From NCBI RefSeq assembly GCF_900102485.1, contig NZ_FNBX01000004.1, forward strand, positions 62,001 through 126,000: 64,000 nucleotides of DNA, in the 5' to 3' direction. The stretch comes from Desulfovibrio legallii (lineage in GTDB: Bacteria > Desulfobacterota > Desulfovibrionia > Desulfovibrionales > Desulfovibrionaceae). Positions within the stretch are counted from its first letter, which is position 1; every line of letters starts with the position of its first letter. The translations under genes and the position numbers were made by a program. The notes under the pieces are model-generated. The model was given only the letters and a program-made list of their open reading frames with translations. It was not told the origin of the DNA and made no database searches. Below are positions 56,169-63,437 of this stretch, in pieces.

Positions 56169-56573
56169 ATGCGGGAAAAACCTTTCGGATGCAGAACCAC
56201 CCTCCCCTGCCTGCTGTTCGTGTGCTTCGCCCTGGCCTTGCCGTCAGGCGCGGCCTACAGTGCGGAGCGCATCCCCATCACCACCCCTGCCGTCAACGCC
56301 AAGAAGATGCCGCAGGTGTTCTTTAACCATGACGCCCATGTGGCCTATGTGGAAAGCGTGGATGGCGATTGCTCCACCTGCCACAACATGACGGACGACG
56401 GCCTTTCCGAAACCCTTAAGGACGTGACCGCCGCCCCGGCCGCCAAACAGGTGGAGTACATGCACGCCACCTGTACCGCATGCCACGTCAAGGCGGGCAA
56501 GGGGCCGCGTCTGGTCTCTTGTCGCACCTGTCACAGTGAAGCCATCGCATCTGAAAATGCCGGTAAAAAATGA
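56169..56573 (+). CDS. Triheme c7/c3-type periplasmic cytochrome
   Basis: The 134-residue protein is exported (hydrophobic signal to about residue 32) and binds three hemes: CSTCH (68-72), CTACH (102-106) and CRTCH (118-122). Three extra histidines, H54 and H57 in FFNHDAH and H99 in YMHATC, can serve as the distal ligands, so all hemes are probably bis-His. The layout is that of tetraheme cytochrome c3 with one heme lost, as in cytochromes c7. It is the first gene of an operon with an HmcE-like membrane protein and an HmcF-like Fe-S protein, and would pass electrons between periplasm and membrane. Confidence 0.92.
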   Translation: MREKPFGCRTTLPCLLFVCFALALPSGAAYSAERIPITTPAVNAKKMPQVFFNHDAHVAYVESVDGDCSTCHNMTDDGLSETLKDVTAAPAAKQVEYMHATCTACHVKAGKGPRLVSCRTCHSEAIASENAGKK

Positions 56574-56624
56574 TCGGTCGGCGGTGCGCCATTATTTGCA
56601 GTCTATGTGAGGAGGCAGAATCAG

Positions 56625-57305
56625 ATGCTTGATTTTATTACTGGACCCCTTTTTGTTATTTCACTTGTCATCTTTTTCGTGGGGCTTCTGCTCCGCGCCG
56701 TTTTCTATGTGCGCGGCCTGGATTCCAAGCTGGAGCGCGTAGCCTACCGCTACCATGCGGATCGCTCCATCCCCGGCGCGCTTGCGTCCATTTTTAAGTG
56801 GCTCGTCCCGGCCGGCACCTGCGGCTGGCGCGCCCAGCCCGCGGCCACGCTGCTCTTTTTTCTGCTGCACTGCGGCGCGGTGCTGATTCCGCTTTTTCTT
56901 TTGGGGCACACGGTACTGCTGGAACATTATACGGGCATCAGTCTGCCGGCCCTGCCCGGCGCTTTGGCGGACATTCTCTCCATCGCCGCGGTGGCTGGCC
57001 TTGTGCTGCTGGCCCTGCGCCGACTGGCCGTTCCCGCCCTGCGCCAGCTCAACAGCGGCCAGGACTGGCTTATCCTGCTCCTGACCTTTCTGCCCTTTGC
57101 CACCGGCCTTATGGCCCGGCTTAACACCGCCTCGTATGAAAGCTGGATGATCGCGCATGTGCTTTGCGGCGAATTGTTCCTCATCCTGGCGCCCTTCACC
57201 AAGCTCTCGCACATCGTGCTCTTCTTCATGTCCCGCGCCCAGATCGGCATGGATTTCGCCATCAAACGCGGCGGCGCCACCCGTGGCGGCGCTTTCCCCT
57301 GGTAG
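56625..57305 (+). CDS. HmcE/TmcC-like membrane cytochrome b-type subunit
   Basis: The 226-residue protein has about five membrane helices and resembles the NarI-like gamma subunits HmcE, TmcC and DsrM. Histidines in helices (LLHCGAVLIPLFLLGHTVLL and MIAHVLCGELFLILAPFTKLSH) are candidate heme b ligands. It would carry electrons across the membrane between the cytochrome and the cytoplasmic Fe-S subunit. I start at ATG 56625, nine bases after GGAGG. It lies 51 bases after the cytochrome gene and 42 bases before the HmcF-like gene. Confidence 0.88.
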   Translation: MLDFITGPLFVISLVIFFVGLLLRAVFYVRGLDSKLERVAYRYHADRSIPGALASIFKWLVPAGTCGWRAQPAATLLFFLLHCGAVLIPLFLLGHTVLLEHYTGISLPALPGALADILSIAAVAGLVLLALRRLAVPALRQLNSGQDWLILLLTFLPFATGLMARLNTASYESWMIAHVLCGELFLILAPFTKLSHIVLFFMSRAQIGMDFAIKRGGATRGGAFPW

Positions 57306-57347
57306 CCGGGTTCATCGAAGCATTTTTTTGCCGGAAAGGAGCAAACA

Positions 57348-58739
57348 ATGTCCCAGACCCTGTGCAACAACATCCCTGTCACTACCAAGGAAGGTATCCT
57401 TGAACTGCTGAAAGACAAGGGCGGCGCACAATACTACAGCCAGATGAAAGAAATGAAAGTGGACCAGGAGGCCCTGGCCCGCGATCTGGAAAAAACCTGC
57501 AAGTCCCGCACGCGCACCTGGCTCAATATCTGTGCCCACTGCGCCATGTGTGCGGACAGCTGCTTTTTTTACAAAACCAACAATAACGACCCCACCCAGA
57601 TACCTTCATACAAAATCCAGTCCACCCTGGGCGAGATGCTGCGCCGCAAAGGCAAGGTGGATACGGAATTTATGATCAAGTGCATGGATACCGCCTGGGG
57701 CAAGTGCACCTGCTGCAACCGCTGCGCCCTGTACTGCCCCCACGGCATTGATACGGGCGTTATGTTCAGCTACCTGCGGGGCATCCTTTTCAAGCACGGC
57801 TTTGTGCCGTGGGAAATGAAAATCGGCTCCGGCATGCACCGCGTTTACGGCGCGCAGATGGACGTCACCGAGGAAGACTGGCTGGAAACCTGCGAATGGA
57901 TGGTGGAGGAAAATCAGGACGAATGGCCTGATCTGGAAATTCCCGTGGAAAAGGAAAATCCGGAAGTCATGTACATCCTCAACGCCCGTGAGGTGAAGCA
58001 CTATCCGGAAGACATCGCCCAGGCGGCTATCCTCTTCCACGTCACCGGCACAGACTGGACCGTGCCCCGCGAAGGCTGGGAAAACACCTCACTCACCATG
58101 TTCGCCGGGGACTGGGAAGGCTGCGGCCAGAACGTCAAACGTATTTATGCCGCCATTGAGCGCATCAAGCCCAAGATGGTAGTGGGCACGGAATGCGGCC
58201 ACGCCCACCGCGGCACTGTGGTGGAAGGCCCCTACTGGGCCGGGCAGGAAAGCGGCGATCCGCCGGTGCCTTTCCTGCACTATGTGGAATGGGTGGCCCT
58301 GATGCTGCGCACGGGCAAACTGAAGATCGACCCGGCCAAAAAAATCAAGGTGCCCTGCACGTTGCAGGATTCCTGCAATTATGTGCGCAACCACGGGCTC
58401 GGCAAAGCCACGCGCGAAATCATGGGCTATATCGCCGAAGATTTTCGTGAAATGTCGCCCCATGCCGACCACAACTTCTGCTGTGGCGGCGGCGGCGGGC
58501 TCAACGGCATTGGCCTTTACCGCAAAGAACGCAATATCGGCCTCAAAAACAAGCTGGACCAGATCAGGGCCACCGGCGCGGAGCTGGTCATCACCCCGTG
58601 CCACAACTGCTGGGACGCCATCCGCGACATGATGGAAGTGTACGAAGAGCACAACATCAAGTGGTCCTTCCTCAAGCCCTTGCTGGTGAACATGATGGTG
58701 GTGCCGCCCCACATCAGGCACAATCCGCCTGAGGAATAA
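57348..58739 (+). CDS. HmcF/TmcB/DsrK-like Fe-S protein with CCG domains
   Basis: This 463-residue cytoplasmic protein has two ferredoxin-type clusters: C62, C65, C68, C72 ([11 protein letters not shown]) and C120, C123, C126, C130 ([11 protein letters not shown]). These are followed by heterodisulfide-reductase-type CCG regions with C259 and C283, then C337/C343, CCGGGGG at 378 and CHNC at 418. This is the HdrD-like architecture of HmcF, TmcB and DsrK. It would bind a noncubane 4Fe-4S cluster and exchange electrons with an unknown cytoplasmic thiol/disulfide partner. A GGAAAGGAG sequence lies upstream of the ATG. Confidence 0.92.
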   Translation: MSQTLCNNIPVTTKEGILELLKDKGGAQYYSQMKEMKVDQEALARDLEKTCKSRTRTWLNICAHCAMCADSCFFYKTNNNDPTQIPSYKIQSTLGEMLRRKGKVDTEFMIKCMDTAWGKCTCCNRCALYCPHGIDTGVMFSYLRGILFKHGFVPWEMKIGSGMHRVYGAQMDVTEEDWLETCEWMVEENQDEWPDLEIPVEKENPEVMYILNAREVKHYPEDIAQAAILFHVTGTDWTVPREGWENTSLTMFAGDWEGCGQNVKRIYAAIERIKPKMVVGTECGHAHRGTVVEGPYWAGQESGDPPVPFLHYVEWVALMLRTGKLKIDPAKKIKVPCTLQDSCNYVRNHGLGKATREIMGYIAEDFREMSPHADHNFCCGGGGGLNGIGLYRKERNIGLKNKLDQIRATGAELVITPCHNCWDAIRDMMEVYEEHNIKWSFLKPLLVNMMVVPPHIRHNPPEE

Positions 58740-58870
58740 CAGGACGCGGCCTGGCGGCGGGCGTTTGCAGGGGGGAGGCCCCCGGCGGGCGACGGCGACC
58801 AGGCCGCACGGAAGGAGCGTGGCCGGTTTACAGTCCTTTTGCAGACCGCGCGCCTTCCCAGAAGCCAGCA

Positions 58871-58917
58871 CGCCTGCGGGCCGGGCAACGACGATCCCCG
58901 TGCCCGGCCCGCAGGCG
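58871..58917. terminator. Bidirectional terminator hairpin between convergent operons
   Basis: CGCCTGCGGGCCGGGCA and TGCCCGGCCCGCAGGCG form a perfect 17-base-pair stem with a 13-base loop. It sits between the HmcF-like gene and the convergent rrf1, with no T-tract on either side. Confidence 0.65.
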
Positions 58918-58933
58918 AGAACGCCAGGGCAGC

Positions 58934-59287
58934 TCAGGCCAGCGCCGCCGCCACGCAGTGCAGCAAATCCTCGCAGGTACAGGATTTGGGCAGTACGGGA
59001 GCCTTGGTGCCGAAGGCCACGGGTCTAGGCCCCACATCGGTACAGACAATGGCCGGAATATCTCTGGTGCGGCTGTTGCGGCGCAGGCGGCTGTACATAA
59101 TGGTGCCGGAGGTGCCTTCCAGCTCCACGTCAAAAATGATGCAGTCCGGCAGATCCTCGTCAATGAGCGCCAGGCACTGGTCACAATTGCAGGCGGCGCT
59201 CACCCGGTATTCACGCTGAAGGAGCGCCTGCGACAGCCTGCTTCGACTTGCGGCATCGCTGTCGACCAAGAGAATATGCTTTTGCAT
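58934..59287 (-). CDS. rrf1: Single-domain response regulator, Rrf1-like
   Basis: The 117-residue protein is a stand-alone receiver domain: acidic pocket D9 and D11 (LLVDSDAAS), phosphoacceptor D53 (IIFDVELEG), T83 and K101 (VLPKSC). It has no output domain. In Desulfovibrio vulgaris, rrf1 and rrf2 follow the hmc operon and control it; here they face the related operon convergently. I start at ATG 59287, the start of the receiver homology, which lies 77 bases inside the upstream rrf2 reading frame. No histidine kinase is adjacent. Confidence 0.88.
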   Translation of the reverse strand: MQKHILLVDSDAASRSRLSQALLQREYRVSAACNCDQCLALIDEDLPDCIIFDVELEGTSGTIMYSRLRRNSRTRDIPAIVCTDVGPRPVAFGTKAPVLPKSCTCEDLLHCVAAALA

Positions 59288-59750
59288 GCGAGCCCCCCGC
59301 CGGCGCTTCCGTCGGCTTTCGGTTTGCGGTTTCAGTGCTGCGCCGGGCGGGACGGTGGGCCGCCCTGCTCTGGCGCACGGAACCAAGGGTGACCAAGGTA
59401 AGAGAATGCTGCAACGAACGCGCGGCTTTGTCCCAGACATCAAGGGCCGTTTTGCCCCGGGGCGCTTCGGGGGAAACGCCGGGCAGGGTTATGCCCCCCT
59501 CCACTGCGGCGATAATGTCCGCCAGGGTGATGGCGTCGGGGCTTCGGGCCAGCATATGGCCGCCGGCAATGCCCCGGAGGCTTTTCACAATCCCCTCGGC
59601 CTGCAGCAGGCGCATGATTTTCTGTACGAACTTTTCCGAAATGCCGGTACACGCCGCCAGCTCCGAAGCCGATGCGGGCACGGCGTCACTTTGTTCAGAA
59701 AGGCACAACAGCAAGTGCAGGGCATGGCAAGCCATAGTGGAAATACGCAT
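59211..59750 (-). CDS. rrf2: Rrf2-family transcription regulator next to rrf1
   Basis: The 179-residue protein has the Rrf2 winged helix: MRISTMACHALHLLLCLSEQ, SELAACTGISEKFVQKIMRL and GIAGGHMLARSPDAITLADI. It lacks the three-cysteine cluster-binding motif of IscR-type members, so it senses something else or acts with Rrf1. The last 55 residues (after TLVTLGSV) are low in complexity and overlap rrf1 by 77 bases; they may be a frameshifted or extended tail. The start at ATG 59750 follows AAGGA. A palindrome at 59803-59815 lies upstream. Confidence 0.88.
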   Translation of the reverse strand: MRISTMACHALHLLLCLSEQSDAVPASASELAACTGISEKFVQKIMRLLQAEGIVKSLRGIAGGHMLARSPDAITLADIIAAVEGGITLPGVSPEAPRGKTALDVWDKAARSLQHSLTLVTLGSVRQSRAAHRPARRSTETANRKPTEAPAGGSHAKAYSLGRQRCRKSKQAVAGAPSA

Positions 59751-60066
59751 GATAAGTCCTTGCAATCTATTGGAGAATTTTTTTGTTAACCATACTATAT
59801 ATGTCTAATTTAGACTGCTTTACTCATGTTTACTTCAAGCGGCAATCCCCGTCAAGCCTTAAGAAATGCCTAAGGCCCATGGCGCTGTGCCGCACTGTGC
59901 TGCTGAAAATGTGAATACTTTCTCAAACAAGAAAAACTAAAAAATTCAGGGATGCCAAATCGTCAGACTTCTGCGTATAGTAGAGCGGCCCGACCGCGCG
60001 TCAGGCGCGGGAGGCCCCTGCGGCACGGCCCCGCCTGCCGCTTGCAACAGCCCTATGGGGGATAGA
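59751..60066. promoter_or_regulatory. AT-rich divergent promoter region between two rrf2-type genes
   Basis: The 316-base region is AT-rich and separates divergent regulators. It contains a perfect palindrome GTCTAA-T-TTAGAC at 59803-59815, next to a TATAGT box (minus strand, about 59792-59797), so it is a good operator candidate for the minus-strand rrf2. On the plus strand TATAGT at about 59976 could be a -10 box for the second Rrf2 gene. No gene is supported. Confidence 0.6.
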
Positions 60067-60513
60067 ATGAAACTTTCCGCGAAGACCCGTTATGCCGCCA
60101 GAATCCTGCTTTATCTGGCCAGATACGGTATTGAAAAGCCCGTTTCCTCCAGCATGCTGGCCACACAAACGGGCATCAGCTCTCAATTTATCGAGCAGAT
60201 CCTGCGCCAACTGCGCCTTGCGGGCATTACGGGCAGCATTCGCGGCGCGCGGGGCGGGCATGTGCTGCTGCGCAAGCCCGAAGAACTGACCTTTGGCTGC
60301 ATCGTCAAATTGATGGAAGGCGGCATTGAACTTTCCGGCTGCCTGGAAAAACCCGGCAACTGCGTCCGCTTTGACGGCTGCGAAGTGCGGCGGGCCTGGG
60401 AGAACCTGCAGGCCACCCTGGACGGCGTTTTTGAATCCATCACCCTGCGCGACCTCATGCAGGACGACAGGATTTTGTCCTCCAGCCCTCCCCCTGGGGG
60501 CAGCCCTAACTGA
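60067..60513 (+). CDS. Second Rrf2-family regulator with a three-cysteine Fe-S motif
   Basis: The 148-residue Rrf2 protein begins MKLSAKTRYAARILLYLARY, with the helix-turn-helix SMLATQTGISSQFIEQILRQ and wing RGARGGHVLLRKPEEL. It carries three cysteines in SGCLEKPGNCVRFDGCEVRR (CX6CX5C), the arrangement used by IscR/NsrR-type members to hold an Fe-S cluster. It may therefore sense iron-sulfur status, redox state or NO. It starts at ATG 60067 after GGGGGATAG and is divergent from the cysteine-free rrf2, inviting cross-regulation. Its end is followed by 430 bases without a gene. Confidence 0.9.
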   Translation: MKLSAKTRYAARILLYLARYGIEKPVSSSMLATQTGISSQFIEQILRQLRLAGITGSIRGARGGHVLLRKPEELTFGCIVKLMEGGIELSGCLEKPGNCVRFDGCEVRRAWENLQATLDGVFESITLRDLMQDDRILSSSPPPGGSPN

Positions 60514-60943
60514 GCCTGGCTTTTGGCGCATACCCTGCAGGAAGATTGGCTCTGAGGGCAGCCAGGCGCGCGCCCCGGCACAAACCTGGCAGCCAGACGC
60601 ATTGCCCTGGTGGGGCGAAGGGGTTGGGGCGGCCGCCGGAACCATGAGGCGCACCAGAGCGGGCGCGGCGGCTTGGGAAAACGCAGAGCCTTCGGCAGCA
60701 AAAGACTCTGGCCGGCTGCGGCATCGGCCCGCCGCAAAGGCGCACGCGCAGATCTCCCGCGTAAATACGCACCACAGGGGGTAGGGCTCTTAGGGCTCTG
60801 GCCTCTGCGAATGCCCCTTCCCAAGGGCCACCTGCAGAAAATGGATGCGGCGGCTGTCGGTGTACGGCAGCCGCCTCGTTTCGCTCCTGTCCCTGGCACC
60901 CTGTTGCCACAGGAAAAACGCCGTGCGCCAACTTCCGCAGGGC
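60514..60943. other. Intergenic region after the second Rrf2 gene
   Basis: These 430 GC-rich bases separate convergent genes. Several open frames exist on both strands, but none has a ribosome binding site with a recognisable product. No hairpin followed by a T-tract was seen. Confidence 0.5.
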
Positions 60944-61462
60944 TCACCCTGCCCGTCGGACGCGCCGCAAAATCTGCCGCCAGAATCGCGGCAAAGGCGC
61001 GTCACGGTGCAGCAGCAAAAGGGGCAGAATAGCCCCGATGGCCAGGCCGCTCATGATAAAAAAGGCCGTAAGCCCGTTAAAGACCACACTTACCAGCAGA
61101 TCCTGCCGCTGCGCAACGCCGACCGCGCCGAGAAACTGAAGGATAGCCAGAATGGCCTTGTAGGCGAACATGCCGGGCACCATGGGCAACAGCGCGGGAA
61201 AGACAAACATTTCCGCCGGGGTATGCCAGCGATTGGCGCAGGGGATGCTGGCCAGGCCGATAATGGCGGCCGCGCACAATGATGCGCTGCTGATGCCCAT
61301 GGAAGTGGCGTGCAGCAGCAGGGTGCGGGAAACGTGCCCCAAGGCCGCCAGGCTCCCGGCCACGGCGGCAATGCGCAGCGTGGGCCGCGAAATGGCGGCA
61401 AAGCCCACGGCCGCCACCGCGGCAAACAGGCCGTCGCTCAGGTAGAACACCAAAGGGCTCAC
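60944..61462 (-). CDS. yjjB: YjjB-like small subunit of a ThrE-type exporter
   Basis: The 172-residue protein has about five membrane helices and matches the ThrE C-terminal half (DUF3815, YjjB). FVFPALLPMVPGMFAYKAIL in the middle is the typical region. In E. coli, YjjP and YjjB together export succinate; fused ThrE in Corynebacterium exports threonine and serine. It starts with GTG overlapping the yjjP-like stop (GTGA), so the two subunits are coupled. Confidence 0.85.
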   Translation of the reverse strand: MSPLVFYLSDGLFAAVAAVGFAAISRPTLRIAAVAGSLAALGHVSRTLLLHATSMGISSASLCAAAIIGLASIPCANRWHTPAEMFVFPALLPMVPGMFAYKAILAILQFLGAVGVAQRQDLLVSVVFNGLTAFFIMSGLAIGAILPLLLLHRDAPLPRFWRQILRRVRRAG

Positions 61463-62349
61463 AGCGAATCCACCCCCAGCAGCAGCATGGTCAGCGCAAG
61501 CCCCAGGGCAATGCAGACAATGAGCGTGCTGGCCTGAACCAGGCGAGATACGGCCATAAGCACATGCCCGTCCAGAATGTCCATCATGGCGTTAATGAGG
61601 GGGATGCCGGGGATGAGAAACAGCACGCTGGCGGCGATGGCCGTCTGCGGCGTCGTGCCCCAGCCGAAGATAAGCCCCGGCGAAGCCAGCATGGAGGCCG
61701 TGAACGCGGAGCAAAAAAAGGTGATCTTCATGTCCATGCCCCAGTGCAGCAGCTTTTGGCGCAGATAAAACGCCGCCAGCGTGGCGCAGAACACCAGGCC
61801 CATGGCGATGGCGTCGCCGTCGAAAAGCCGACAGAAGGCGGCGTTGGCGCAGGCCACCAGAAAGCGCAACAGCACGGGATTGAGCACGGGCACAGCCAGA
61901 ATGGCGTCGAACCGCCGCCGGGCTTCGTCCAGATCCAGGCCCTCGTCGCCGATATGCCAGCTCAGGGCATTGAGGGCCGCCACCCGCTGAAAGTTGGGCG
62001 CGCCGCTCACGATGGCGCAGACTGCGGTGCGCCGTTCCTGCGGGATGCCGCTGGGTGCGGGCTTGACCACAGAGATGGTAAAATGCCGCGAGAGCATGGC
62101 CAGCTCCACGTCAAAGCCGTACGCCTTGGCAATGCGCGCCGTATTGCGGTCTACCCGGCTGGTCTGCGCGCCTGCCGCCAGCTGCACGGAGCAGAACGTC
62201 TGCAAAAATTCAATAAGCTCACGGGCAGCGGGCGCGGCGCGGGGCGCGCTCCCCGCAGGAAGCGCCACGCCCGCGCCGTCCGAAAGGCCGCCGTCTCGTC
62301 CCCCTTTTTGTGGGGAGAGGGCGACGCTTTGCCGTGAACCGGTGGTCAT
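61459..62349 (-). CDS. yjjP: YjjP-like large subunit of a ThrE-type exporter
   Basis: The 296-residue protein is the DUF1212 (YjjP) half of a split ThrE exporter. A conserved cytoplasmic N-terminal domain (LAAGAQTSRVDRNTARIAKA, SRHFTISVV) is followed by about five membrane helices, including SPGLIFGWGTTPQTAIAAS and FLIPGIPLINAMMD. The first 40 residues are low in complexity and may be over-long. Its ATG lies one base after the stop of the carbamoyltransferase-like gene, so it is translated in that operon. The transported organic or amino acid is unknown. Confidence 0.85.
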   Translation of the reverse strand: MTTGSRQSVALSPQKGGRDGGLSDGAGVALPAGSAPRAAPAARELIEFLQTFCSVQLAAGAQTSRVDRNTARIAKAYGFDVELAMLSRHFTISVVKPAPSGIPQERRTAVCAIVSGAPNFQRVAALNALSWHIGDEGLDLDEARRRFDAILAVPVLNPVLLRFLVACANAAFCRLFDGDAIAMGLVFCATLAAFYLRQKLLHWGMDMKITFFCSAFTASMLASPGLIFGWGTTPQTAIAASVLFLIPGIPLINAMMDILDGHVLMAVSRLVQASTLIVCIALGLALTMLLLGVDSL

Positions 62350-62350
62350 T

Positions 62351-63244
62351 TTACAGCTCGCGTTCGTTGTCCAGAAAAACCCAGTGCAACATGCGCTTGT
62401 GCACCCGCAGGCGGTATTCGGCCTGCTGCACCAGTAAGGAGGCCTTGCTGGCCAGAATCTCGTCCGCCACGCCGATGGCCGAAACGGGCGAGGCGCTCAG
62501 CAGCAAGCGCGCATTGGGTTCTGCCAGGGCCATGAGCCTGGCGTCCACCCGCCACACGGCGCGCTCCTCGGCCGTCAGCCCGCTGCGGCAGCCGGCAAAC
62601 ACATAGTTGGCCCCTTTGACCGCTTCTTCGGGGCTGTCCACAAAGATGACCTCCGTGCCCAGACGCGCCACGGCTTCTTCCAGAGGACGCCGGTCCACCT
62701 GCGCGGGCAAGGCCACCCGCAGCCGGAAGGGGAACCAGGCGGAGGCCTCAATAAGCGAATGGAGCGTGCCGTTGACGCAGCCCAGCCAGGCGCAGGTCAG
62801 GGTATCCAGATAGCGGGAGCAGAGCAGCATGCAGGAGATGTCCGCCAGGGTGTGGGCGGGGTGCGCATCCGGGCTGCCGGCGTTGATGAGCGGGAAGCGC
62901 AGGTGCGTCGTCTCCATCTCCCAGCCCCGCACAGGCAGGCCGTAGACGTACATGCAGTCCAGATAGTAGCTGAAAATGGGCAGAAGCTGCTCGCGGTAGT
63001 CGTCCATTTCAGAACGCCAGATGCCGCGGTTGCCCTCATAGACGACGGAGCCGCCCATCTGCCGCACCGCGGCGGAAACGCAGAGACGTTCGGGCAGGGA
63101 ATGCTGGGCAAAGACCAGCAAGGCCACGCGCTGAGTCATGAAGTCCGTCTGCAGTTTGGGATCGGGCATGCCCAGAGCCTGCTGCACCAGCAGCCAGCAG
63201 GCAGTCTCGCCCAGGTCTTTGATGGTCAGAATGTGTCGCGCCAT
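62351..63244 (-). CDS. Ornithine/aspartate carbamoyltransferase-fold protein lacking catalytic motifs
   Basis: The 297-residue protein follows the OTCase/ATCase fold along its length: MARHILTIKDLGETACWLLV at the start, INAGSPDAHPAHTLADISCM in the middle and LVQQAEYRLRVHKRML at the end. The catalytic motifs are changed. The carbamoyl-phosphate loop SSTRT is HSLPE (FAQHSLPERLCVSAAVRQMG). HPTQ is HPAH, and the HCLP motif is replaced (LLLSASP). It is probably not an active carbamoyltransferase; it could bind a ligand or act as a regulator or an unrelated enzyme. It starts at ATG 63244 after GGGAGG and heads an operon with the YjjP/YjjB exporter. Confidence 0.8.
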   Translation of the reverse strand: MARHILTIKDLGETACWLLVQQALGMPDPKLQTDFMTQRVALLVFAQHSLPERLCVSAAVRQMGGSVVYEGNRGIWRSEMDDYREQLLPIFSYYLDCMYVYGLPVRGWEMETTHLRFPLINAGSPDAHPAHTLADISCMLLCSRYLDTLTCAWLGCVNGTLHSLIEASAWFPFRLRVALPAQVDRRPLEEAVARLGTEVIFVDSPEEAVKGANYVFAGCRSGLTAEERAVWRVDARLMALAEPNARLLLSASPVSAIGVADEILASKASLLVQQAEYRLRVHKRMLHWVFLDNEREL

Positions 63245-63437
63245 ACGGCCTCCCGAAATAAGACCCCACGAATTCCGCCCGGCCCGCGCGCCGTTGCCGC
63301 CGCGCCTCCGGCCGGATGCCGCAGAGGTCTTTAAAGTATCAAGGGCCTTTCCCCCTGTCCAGCGTGGTCCAGCCTTACGGGCTTGTGGAAGGGGGGGCTT
63401 TTCCGCTACACTGCAGCCACCTGAGCCAGGAGCAGAC

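Noticed and set aside
56169..58739. Assignment of the cytochrome operon as dsrJ-dsrM-dsrK
   Set aside because: DsrJ has different heme motifs, and dsrO and dsrP are missing; the neighbouring rrf1-rrf2 and subunit lengths fit HmcE/HmcF-like proteins better.
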